From positions 326,512 to 390,511 of the forward strand of contig NZ_WQNH01000001.1 of the NCBI RefSeq assembly GCF_009812055.1: a stretch of 64,000 bases of DNA. The letters are read 5' to 3'. Every line of letters begins with the position of its first letter. Within the stretch, counting starts at the first letter, position 1. Source of the stretch: Chelativorans xinjiangensis (GTDB lineage: Bacteria; Pseudomonadota; Alphaproteobacteria; Rhizobiales; Rhizobiaceae). The translations under genes and the position numbers were made by a program. The notes under the pieces were generated by a model. That model saw only the letters and a program-made list of their open reading frames with translations, had not been told where the DNA came from and searched no databases. Shown piece by piece: positions 52,178 to 59,155 of this stretch.

Positions 52178-53437
52178 ATGTTGGACAACGCGGTGGACCG
52201 GACGATAAGCGTTAGCGTGGCGGCCGACGAGCGGATCGCCGCCGACGCCGCGCTGCTTTCCGAGCAGCTTCGCGCCTTGCGCGACCGGGTCTTCCCGCCC
52301 TCCTCGCAAAAGTCGCTGCGCACCTTTTCGAGCGGCGAGGCGGCAAAGCTCGTGGGCGTCTCCGACGGCTATCTGCGCCAGCTTTCCATCGCCGGCGATG
52401 GGCCGCAGCCGGATACGGGGCCCAGTGGCAGGCGGTTTTATTCGCTCGCCGACATCAACGCGCTGCGCCGGTATCTGGCCGAGCAGGCCCGCGCCAAGGG
52501 CAACCTCGCCAAGGCGCGCTCCTACGTGAAATGGCGGGATCTCGATACCGAGCACCTGCAGGTGATCGCCGTCACCAACTTCAAGGGCGGCTCCGGCAAG
52601 ACCACCACCAGCGCCCATCTGGCCCAGCACCTGGCGCTCGCCGGCTACCGGGTGCTGGCCGTCGACCTCGACCCGCAGGCCTCCCTTTCCGCGCTCTTCG
52701 GCTATCAGCCGGAGTTCGACCTTTCCGGCAACGACACGCTCTACGGCGCCATCCGCTATGACGAGGAGCGGCGGCCGCTTTCGCACATCATCCGCAAGAC
52801 CTATTTCGACGGCCTCGACATCGTGCCGGGCAATCTGGAACTGCACGAGTTCGAGCACACCACGCCGCGCATGCTGGCCGATCGGCAGGTCGGCAGCGGC
52901 GCCGACGAGTTCTTCTTCGCCCGCATCCAGGCAGCCCTTGCCACCGTGGCCGACGATTACGACGTGGTCGTCATCGACTGTCCGCCGCAGCTCGGCTTCC
53001 TGACGCTGTCGGCGCTCTGTGCGGCCACGTCGGTCATCGTCACCGTGCACCCGCAGATGCTGGACGTGGCCTCCATGAGCCAGTTCCTCTTCATGACCGC
53101 CGACCTTCTGTCGGTGGTGCGGTCGGCTGGCGGCACGCTCAATTTCGATTTCCTGCGCTATCTGGTGACCCGCTACGAGCCCAACGACGGGCCGCAGACG
53201 CAGATCGTCGGCTTCCTGCGCTCGCAGTTCGGCGAGCGGGTGCTGACGGCGCCGATGGTGAAATCGACGGCGATTTCCGACGCCGGGCTGACCAAGCAGA
53301 CGCTCTACGAGGTCGGCCGCGACAGCTTCACCCGCTCCACCTACGACCGGGCGATGGAAGCGTTGACAGCTGTCAACTCCGAGATCGAGGGCCTCATCAT
53401 CGAAGCCTGGGGCCGGGGCGAGGGAGGCGGCGCATGA
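52178..53437 (+). CDS. repA: Plasmid partitioning ATPase RepA (ParA family)
   Basis: 419 residues. An N-terminal helix-turn-helix part (FSSGEAAKLVGVSDGYLRQLS, near 47-67) precedes a ParA/MinD ATPase with deviant Walker A FKGGSGKTT (near 140), Walker A' VLAVDLDPQAS and Walker B VVVIDCPPQLG. The MSQFLFMTADLL segment and C-terminal LTAVNSEIEG are also typical of RepA. The ATG at 52178 has GAAGGGAG upstream. RepA drives replicon segregation with RepB and represses the operon. A parS site lies inside the last 75 bases of the gene. Confidence 0.96.
   Translation: MLDNAVDRTISVSVAADERIAADAALLSEQLRALRDRVFPPSSQKSLRTFSSGEAAKLVGVSDGYLRQLSIAGDGPQPDTGPSGRRFYSLADINALRRYLAEQARAKGNLAKARSYVKWRDLDTEHLQVIAVTNFKGGSGKTTTSAHLAQHLALAGYRVLAVDLDPQASLSALFGYQPEFDLSGNDTLYGAIRYDEERRPLSHIIRKTYFDGLDIVPGNLELHEFEHTTPRMLADRQVGSGADEFFFARIQAALATVADDYDVVVIDCPPQLGFLTLSALCAATSVIVTVHPQMLDVASMSQFLFMTADLLSVVRSAGGTLNFDFLRYLVTRYEPNDGPQTQIVGFLRSQFGERVLTAPMVKSTAISDAGLTKQTLYEVGRDSFTRSTYDRAMEALTAVNSEIEGLIIEAWGRGEGGGA
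53362..53377. other. parS centromere-like site 1 (inside repA)
   Basis: GTTGACAGCTGTCAAC, a perfect 16-bp palindrome fitting the repABC parS pattern GTTNNNNGCNNNNAAC. It is the binding site for RepB. It lies in the 3' coding end of repA, encoding part of LTAVNSE. Confidence 0.88.
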
Positions 53438-54507
53438 GCAAGCGCAAGGACCATCTGAAGGCGCTGTTCGGCGGCGCCCCGCTGCCCGGAGAGGAAGCGC
53501 CCTCCGCGGCCCCGCAGACGGGCCGCGCGCCGGAGACGAAATCCTTTCCCTCGCCGACCAAGGCCGGCCCGCCCCGCAGCGCCTCGGGCGCGGTCAAGGC
53601 GATGGGGCTGACGCTCGACGGCGTGACGCGCGAGATCGACGAGGCGCGCGCGATCCGCGATACCCTCGCCAAGGGCGAGCACATGGTGGCGGTCGACACC
53701 GCGCTGATCGACCCCTCGCCCGTGCGCGACCGGCTCTCCGGCGAGGAGACGGGCGAGGAGGATTTCGAGGTGCTGGTGGAAAGCATGCGCGAGAGCGGCC
53801 AGCAGGTGCCGGTGCTCCTGCGCCCGCATCCCGAGAAGGCCGGCCGCTATCAGGTGGCCTACGGTCATCGCCGCGTGCGTGCCGCCGCCCGGCTGGCAAT
53901 CCCGGTGCAGGCCGTCGTGCGCCAGCTCGCCGACGAGGAGCTGGTGCTCGCCCAGGGCAAGGAAAACAGCGAGCGGCGCAACCTCTCCTTCATCGAGCGC
54001 GCCTTCTTCGCCAAGTCGCTCATACGCCATGGTTTCGACCGCGCCATCGCCCAGCGCGCGCTGTCCGTCCACAAGGCCGACATCACGCGGCTCTTGGCCG
54101 TGGCCGACGCCGTGCCGGAGCGGGTGGCGCAGGGCATCGGCCCGGCGCCCAAGGCCGGCCGCGAGCGCTGGATGGCGCTGGCCGAGTACCTGCAGCGGGA
54201 ATCGGCCGCCGTCATCGCCGACGATCTGGTCACCTCCGAGAGCTTCTTGAAACTGCCGACAGACGAGCGCTTCCGCTCGCTCTTCGAGCGCGCCGCGCGG
54301 CTTTCGAGATCGCAGCGGCCCGGCAAGCCGGCGCCCCAACAGATCGCCGACGAAAAGGGCAGGGTGCTCGCCCGGCTCAGCGAGGGGAAGAAGCCGAAGC
54401 TCGAATTCGACGAGACGGTTGAGCCGGGCCTTGCCCGCTACATAGCCGAGCGCCTGCCGGAGCTTGCCGCCCGCTTTGCCGAGGACAAGGCCGACAGGAC
54501 GGATTGA
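53434..54507 (+). CDS. repB: Plasmid partitioning protein RepB (ParB family)
   Basis: 357 residues. Starts MSKRKDHLKALFGG, the RepB signature. A ParB/Spo0J nuclease-like N-domain (about 85-170) contains GHRRVRAAARL and QGKENSERRNLS, followed by the KorB-type helix-turn-helix region (about 175-260). It binds parS and loads RepA for segregation. ATG overlaps the RepA stop (ATGA). The C-terminal third is the dimerisation region. Nothing is truncated. Confidence 0.95.
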   Translation: MSKRKDHLKALFGGAPLPGEEAPSAAPQTGRAPETKSFPSPTKAGPPRSASGAVKAMGLTLDGVTREIDEARAIRDTLAKGEHMVAVDTALIDPSPVRDRLSGEETGEEDFEVLVESMRESGQQVPVLLRPHPEKAGRYQVAYGHRRVRAAARLAIPVQAVVRQLADEELVLAQGKENSERRNLSFIERAFFAKSLIRHGFDRAIAQRALSVHKADITRLLAVADAVPERVAQGIGPAPKAGRERWMALAEYLQRESAAVIADDLVTSESFLKLPTDERFRSLFERAARLSRSQRPGKPAPQQIADEKGRVLARLSEGKKPKLEFDETVEPGLARYIAERLPELAARFAEDKADRTD

Positions 54508-54579
54508 GGATCGCCGTGGCTCTGGCCACGGTGCGTATGGAGTGAAACGAGGACCAACGGAAAGAGGAAAACCGCGCAA

Positions 54580-54630
54580 GAAAAAGGCCCCCAGAACGTC
54601 GCCATTCCGGAAGCCCCTTTCGATGTAGCA
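54580..54630 (-). ncRNA. ctRNA (incompatibility antisense RNA) between repB and repC
   Basis: On the minus strand, GGCTTCCGGAA-tggcgacg-TTCTGGGGGCC forms an 11-bp stem with G-U pairs and is followed by TTTTTCTT, a complete intrinsic terminator. The plus strand pairs less well because wobble pairs become mismatches, which fixes the direction. A minus-strand TTGACA box lies at 54664-54659 with a weak TTCTTT 17 bases on, giving an RNA of about 50 nt. This position and structure match the IncA/ctRNA of repABC plasmids, which limits RepC synthesis. Confidence 0.8.
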
Positions 54631-54665
54631 ATCTGAAAGAATCACTTCCGACCGGTAATGTCAAG

Positions 54666-54696
54666 CATCGGCGTGCTCCGGTGACGTCTTTTTCTT
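54666..54696 (+). promoter_or_regulatory. repC leader hairpin (attenuator candidate)
   Basis: CATCGG-cgtgct-CCGGTG followed by ACGTC and TTTTTCTT sits just before the repC ribosome site GAGAGGCAGGAG. In known repABC leaders, ctRNA binding favours a structure here that stops transcription or hides the ribosome site. The exact fold in this plasmid is inferred. Confidence 0.5.
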
Positions 54697-54717
54697 GCCT
54701 TTTGAGAGGCAGGAGCC

Positions 54718-56076
54718 ATGTCGGAGAGATTTGCCGTCTCGCCATTCGGCGGGAAGGGGTTGGTGCGCGCGCAATTTGCCCTCAACGAGCAGGTTTTGCG
54801 GGCACGCCGGAAGAGCCAGGCCGGCCACACGGCTGCAGTTGCCAACGGAGAGCGCGGAGAAGGGAGCGGCCCCGACAAGTGGAAGCTCCTGCGCGCCATC
54901 ACCGAGGCGCGCACGGCACTGAAGCTTTCCAACCGCACCATCATCGTGTTGGAAGCGCTGGTGAGCTTCCGCCCGGAGCGCACCCTTGCCGTCGGGCGGC
55001 CGCTGGTCGTCTTTCCGTCCAATGCCGAATTGTCGCTGCGCACGCGCGGCATGGCGCCGGCTACCCTGCGCCGCCATCTGGCCACCCTGGTGGAGGAGGG
55101 CCTCGTCCTGCGGCGCGATAGCGCCAACGGCAAGCGCTACGCCTGCCGCGATGAGGAAGGGCGCATCAAGACCGCCTTCGGTTTCGACCTGTCGGCGCTT
55201 GCCGTGCGCGCGCCCGAGATCGAGCGGCTGGCCGCGGAGGCCCGTCGCCGGGCAGCGGCCGTCCGCACGCTCAGGAGCGAGATCACCATCCACCTTCGCG
55301 ACGTGGCGGCCATTCTGCGGGCCGCGGAGGAGGAGGGCAGGGGAGATGCCTTCTCCGCTCTCCGGCAGGAGCTGGAAGCGCTTTCCGGCCGGCTCGGCCG
55401 CAACACGGATATGGAGATGCTTCAGGCGCGCCGCGACCACCTGGTGACGCTGCGTGCGCGGGTGGAAACCGAGTGGCTTTCCGGAACGCCGGAGCCCGAG
55501 GAGGCACCGGAGTTGACAGCTGTCAACTCTGCGGCCCAGCCCATGGAAACGCTATCGAAAAACGGAAAAGTGAGCGCCAATGACGCGCAAAATGAGCGCC
55601 ATATAGAGAGTTCAGAATCCGAAGACTCTTCTAAAAATAGAGGGGATTTTCCTGAATTCGCCGACCGCGCGCGCAGCGCTTCGTCCCTAAAAGTTGACAG
55701 CTGTCAACGCTCGCTACCCGACGCGCCGGACATCGCCCTTACCTCGGTCCTCTCCGCCTGTCCGCAAATCGGCGATTACGTCCCCGGAGGCATTCGGGGC
55801 TGGCACGATCTTGCCAAGGCAGCCGATCTCGTGCGTACCATGCTGGGCATCTCCGGCGAGACATGGCTGCAGGCGCGGCGAGCCATGGGAGACGTCAACG
55901 CAGCCATCGTGGCGGCGGCAATGCTGGAGCGGGCGGACGAGCTCAAGTCCCCCGGCGCATATCTGCGCGACCTGGCAAAGCGCGCCAAGGAAGGCGGGTT
56001 CTCGCCAAAGCCGATGCTGAGCGCGCTGGTTTCGGCACGGCTGCGAAAGGGGCGGAGAGCGCGGGTCGATGCTTGA
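54718..56076 (+). CDS. repC: Replication initiator protein RepC
   Basis: 452 residues. The N-terminal RepC domain (about 1-165) has KWKLLRAITEARTALKLSNR, IIVLEALVSFRPER, and PSNAELSLRTRGMAPATLRRHLATL, a winged-helix pattern. The middle (about 260-320) is low in complexity, corresponding to the AT-rich probable origin. The C-terminal part holds CPQIGDYVPGGIRGWHDLA and GGFSPKPMLSALV, as in other RepC. RepC is essential for initiation. Two parS sites lie in the coding region. GCAGGAG precedes the ATG. Confidence 0.95.
   Translation: MSERFAVSPFGGKGLVRAQFALNEQVLRARRKSQAGHTAAVANGERGEGSGPDKWKLLRAITEARTALKLSNRTIIVLEALVSFRPERTLAVGRPLVVFPSNAELSLRTRGMAPATLRRHLATLVEEGLVLRRDSANGKRYACRDEEGRIKTAFGFDLSALAVRAPEIERLAAEARRRAAAVRTLRSEITIHLRDVAAILRAAEEEGRGDAFSALRQELEALSGRLGRNTDMEMLQARRDHLVTLRARVETEWLSGTPEPEEAPELTAVNSAAQPMETLSKNGKVSANDAQNERHIESSESEDSSKNRGDFPEFADRARSASSLKVDSCQRSLPDAPDIALTSVLSACPQIGDYVPGGIRGWHDLAKAADLVRTMLGISGETWLQARRAMGDVNAAIVAAAMLERADELKSPGAYLRDLAKRAKEGGFSPKPMLSALVSARLRKGRRARVDA
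55512..55527. other. parS site 2 (inside repC)
   Basis: GTTGACAGCTGTCAAC, identical to the repA copy, encoding part of ELTAVNSAA. Confidence 0.85.
55540..55690. other. Probable oriV, AT-rich segment in repC
   Basis: This is the most AT-rich part of the replicon region, lying between parS sites 2 and 3. It contains two direct repeats of TGAGCGCCA 22 bases apart (55571 and 55593). In repABC plasmids the origin lies in an AT-rich stretch in the middle of repC, so this is the likely start of replication. Exact limits are not visible. Confidence 0.6.
55693..55708. other. parS site 3 (inside repC)
   Basis: GTTGACAGCTGTCAAC again, here in another reading frame (encoding KVDSCQRS). Use of a different frame shows that the DNA sequence, not the peptide, is conserved. 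Confidence 0.87.
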
Positions 56077-56261
56077 GTTCGAACACGAACTGCGCCATAG
56101 GGTTGAACCCGCAGCAGCGATGAACGCGACGGCACATCTCGACCGCGTTTGCCGTGATGCCGCCGCTTAGACCGGTGCCGTTGCCTCAAAAACGCAAATC
56201 CCGACGAGCGGAAGAAAAGGCCGAGATAACTTCCGTATGATAATATGCTAAGTGTCCCTCT

Positions 56262-57431
56262 ATGGGGCATGATTCGCTTGATCTTTCGAGCCATGGGTTG
56301 CTTAAGCCGCTGGTCCGCGCCGAGGATCTGCTGGCGCGGCTGGACGAGCGGGTGGCGCGCAGCAATCAGGGGCCCGGCTTTGTCGAGAGGCAGCACTTCA
56401 CTGATGCCGCCGCCGCCCTGTGGCTGGCGGGCGAGCTGGTCCATGTGGAGGACCTGGTTCTGCATGACGGGCGCATGGACGTGCGCGCGCCGACCCACGA
56501 GATCACCCGCGCCCATGGCGTCCTGCGTGCCCGCCGGCGCATTGCCGGCAACCGTCCGGACTGGGCGCTCTCGCCGGCCGGGCTGGGCGTGCTCGTCGCG
56601 CGGGAAGGGGAGGGGGCTCCCCCGCCGGTGATGCCGGCCGAGGCGCCGGGACACGCGGAGCGTGCGCGGGAGGACGACGAGCCGGAGCCGCTGGCCGAGG
56701 AATTCGCGGAGATCGACGCCGTGCTGGCGCGCGCCGGCCGGACGCTTGCGGAAAAGGGTGCGGTTCAAGGTGCCGACACGCTCTCGGCGCCGTGGCCGCT
56801 GCCGGCGCCCGCCGCTTCGGGCGGCTTCGCGGAGGCCGGCGAAGCTGCGCTCGGCGCCCTGATGCGCGATCCTGACCGGGATGAGACCGCCCTTCTGGGT
56901 GAATGGCTCACCGTGGTGCGCCGGGCCGAGGCGGAGGCGCTGCCCCCCGTCATGGCCGCCTTCCTCGCCTGGGAGGCATGGGAGCGGATCGAGCCGCTGG
57001 AACGCCAGCGCTGGCTGGGCAACCTCCTGGTGGCGGCGCTGTTGCGCAAGAGCGGCAAGACCGGCGCCCATCTGGCGGGGCTTTCGGCGGGCCTGCGCGA
57101 CATTTCGCGCGAACGCCGGCAGAGCCGCGACCGGGCGACACGCTGCCTGGCCTTCCTCGAAGCGTTGAGCACGGCCGCACTGGCCGGCGCCAAGGAGATC
57201 GACCGGCTGGAGCTGGCGGCCGCCCAGATGGAGCGGCGGCTGAAAGGCAAGCGCCGCAACTCCAGCCTGCCGAGGCTCGCAGAGCTGATCCTGTCACGCC
57301 CGATGGTCTCGGCCGGTCTCGTCGCCGCCGAGTTGAAGGTCACCCAACGCGCGGCGCTGAACCTGATCGACGAGCTCGGCGTGCGTGAACTGACCGGCCG
57401 CGGACGCTATCGGGCGTGGGGAATCGTGTGA
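56262..57431 (+). CDS. RHE_PE00001-type plasmid-associated protein (DUF1612 with C-terminal HTH)
   Basis: 389 residues. The N-terminal part (LVRAEDLLARLDERVARS, then QHFTDAAAALWLAGELVHVED and PTHEITRAHGVLRARRRIA) is typical of the rhizobial plasmid family RHE_PE00001. The C-terminal end has a helix-turn-helix (LPRLAELILSRPMVSAGLVAAELKVTQRAALNLIDEL in order), so DNA binding is likely. Such genes often sit beside repABC. The ATG at 56262 has only weak ribosome-site support but a TATGATAATATG promoter-like run lies about 25 bases upstream. The function is unknown. Confidence 0.8.
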   Translation: MGHDSLDLSSHGLLKPLVRAEDLLARLDERVARSNQGPGFVERQHFTDAAAALWLAGELVHVEDLVLHDGRMDVRAPTHEITRAHGVLRARRRIAGNRPDWALSPAGLGVLVAREGEGAPPPVMPAEAPGHAERAREDDEPEPLAEEFAEIDAVLARAGRTLAEKGAVQGADTLSAPWPLPAPAASGGFAEAGEAALGALMRDPDRDETALLGEWLTVVRRAEAEALPPVMAAFLAWEAWERIEPLERQRWLGNLLVAALLRKSGKTGAHLAGLSAGLRDISRERRQSRDRATRCLAFLEALSTAALAGAKEIDRLELAAAQMERRLKGKRRNSSLPRLAELILSRPMVSAGLVAAELKVTQRAALNLIDELGVRELTGRGRYRAWGIV

Positions 57432-57450
57432 GGGGCTTTTTCAGAATACT

Positions 57451-57492
57451 CGCATAAATTGAATTTTGTTCGCATCAACACTTGCTTATGCG
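57451..57492. promoter_or_regulatory. Inverted repeat upstream of IalB-family gene
   Basis: CGCATAA (57451) and TTATGCG (57486) are 7-bp inverted arms with a third related CGCATCA between them, in an AT-rich promoter stretch. A regulatory site is possible. Confidence 0.35.
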
Positions 57493-57574
57493 ACGCTAGT
57501 CTGGCAAATAGCGGCCCGCGGGGCTAGGCGAAATGGACGTGCGTTGCGCGGCCAATGGCACTTAGGCTGCTGAG

Positions 57575-58129
57575 ATGAAAGACTGTCTCCCGCCGTATCT
57601 TCGGCTCCGCGCACACCTATCGACATTCATTCTCGTTGCATCGGCCGCCGCGTCCGGGTCCGCGATTTTCGCTCCCGCCGCTATTGCTTCGACGCGGTTC
57701 GACGACTGGGAACTGGTCTGCCCGGCAGAGGGGGAAGCCGCGGCGTCGGCAGCCACCGAGGCGGAAGGGGCATGCCGGCTGCAGCAGGCGCAGGCGGTGA
57801 ACGAGGGCAAAGACGTGGTGTTCCTGTTCAACGTGGTGATGCAGGAGAACAAGCCGATCGCCATCATCTCGACGCCGCTGAACGTCTATCTGCCGGCCGG
57901 CCTGGAACTGCGGATCGATGGCGGCGGTGCCAGGCGGGCCGCCTTCGAGACGTGCAACATTTCGGGATGCCACGCCGGATTTGCGCTGGAAGGGCCACTT
58001 CTGGCGGGACTGCGCCGCGGCAATGTCCTGTCCGTGACAATGAAGGATTCCAAGGCGAGCCAAGTCCCCGTCGAGGTATCGCTGAAGGGGATAACCGCCG
58101 GTCTGGAGGCGCTCGCGGAGCAAAATTGA
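57575..58129 (+). CDS. Invasion-associated locus B (IalB) family protein
   Basis: 184 residues. A long signal peptide (LSTFILVASAAASGSAIFAPAAIA) is cleaved near ASTRFDDW. The mature domain (FDDWELVCPAEG, CRLQQAQAVNEGKDVVFLFNVVM, YLPAGLELRIDGGGARRAAFETCNISGCHAGFAL in order) matches IalB, including the four Cys expected to form two disulfides. IalB homologues are periplasmic or outer-membrane associated and were first linked to host-cell invasion in Bartonella; in free-living relatives the role is unknown. It starts the surface-protein cluster to the right. Confidence 0.88.
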   Translation: MKDCLPPYLRLRAHLSTFILVASAAASGSAIFAPAAIASTRFDDWELVCPAEGEAAASAATEAEGACRLQQAQAVNEGKDVVFLFNVVMQENKPIAIISTPLNVYLPAGLELRIDGGGARRAAFETCNISGCHAGFALEGPLLAGLRRGNVLSVTMKDSKASQVPVEVSLKGITAGLEALAEQN

Positions 58130-58189
58130 ATCACCTGTGAATTCTGTCTGTAAATTTTGAACGCGTTGATTTTTAAGGTCGGAACGGTA

Positions 58190-59155
58190 GTGCAGCGAAA
58201 GATATCCCCAAACACATGCGCATGGTTGCAGGCGGCGCCAGTCCTCCTCCTTCTTCTGGCGGCGAGCGCGGTCGGCCCGGCACTGGCCGAGCCCGGCCTA
58301 TACGCCCGGTGCGAGGAAGGGCGGATCGTACGCGCGGCGACCGGCGTCGAAATGGATTTCTCGTCGCTTGCGCCGGAGCTTGCCGAGGCGGGCTTCGTGC
58401 TGTTCGGCGAGCGCCACGGGGTGCGTGCGCACGCCGAGGCCTCGGCCTGCGTCCTGAGCGCCATGGCGGCGGACAGGCGCCCGGTGGTGCTGGTGATGGA
58501 GATGCTGTCGCGCGACGACCAGGATGCGATCGACGGCTGGCGCCGGGCGCATCCGGAGAACGCGGCCGGCCTCGGCGCGGAACTCAAATGGTGGCAGCGC
58601 GGCTGGCCGCCCTTCGACAGCTGGCTGCCGCTGATCGGCCGGGCCTTCGGCCTGCGCGTACCGCTCTACGGCGGTGACCTGCCGGCGCGCGAAAGCCAGC
58701 CGCGCGACCTGACGCGCGAGGAACGGACAGCCCTGCTGCAGCGCCTCGGCGAGGGCAGTGAGGCGATCCTCGAGAACTGGCGGGCGGCCATGCACGCGGC
58801 TCACTGCGGGCTGCTTTCGCCGCAGGAGGCCGAACGCCTCGGGCTGCACCAGGTGCGCCGCGACCTTTCCATTGCCGATGCGGCGCTTGTCGCCGCTGCG
58901 GGGGGCGGCGCGGTGTTGCTTGAGGTGGGGCGCGGGCACAGCCGCAAGGACCGCTCGCTTCATGCCGTCCTTGCCAGCGGGTCGGCCGGCGGACCGAAAA
59001 GCACCACGCTCAGCATCGGCGCCTTCACGACGAACGAGGCGATAACGCCCGCCGACCGCGCGGCCCACGACTTCCTTTGGGTCGTCGGCGAGGACAGGGC
59101 GGCGGTGGAGCCCTGCGTGCTCGGCGACACGCCGGCCAAGGAGAAAAAACCGTGA
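58190..59155 (+). CDS. ChaN-family (haem-uptake-like) secreted protein
   Basis: 321 residues from a GTG start. The signal peptide QAAPVLLLLLAASAVGPALA ends before EPGLYARC. The core is the ChaN/Tiki fold: ELAEAGFVLFGERHGVRAHAE (the LGExH-like motif), VVLVMEMLSRDDQDAID, LYGGDLPARE and a C-terminal GRGHSRKDRSLHAVL. ChaN binds haem at the outer membrane in Campylobacter; the Glu and His residues of the motif are kept. Length and domain order are normal. It overlaps the TpsA gene by four bases, so the two proteins probably share a function. Confidence 0.8.
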   Translation: MQRKISPNTCAWLQAAPVLLLLLAASAVGPALAEPGLYARCEEGRIVRAATGVEMDFSSLAPELAEAGFVLFGERHGVRAHAEASACVLSAMAADRRPVVLVMEMLSRDDQDAIDGWRRAHPENAAGLGAELKWWQRGWPPFDSWLPLIGRAFGLRVPLYGGDLPARESQPRDLTREERTALLQRLGEGSEAILENWRAAMHAAHCGLLSPQEAERLGLHQVRRDLSIADAALVAAAGGGAVLLEVGRGHSRKDRSLHAVLASGSAGGPKSTTLSIGAFTTNEAITPADRAAHDFLWVVGEDRAAVEPCVLGDTPAKEKKP

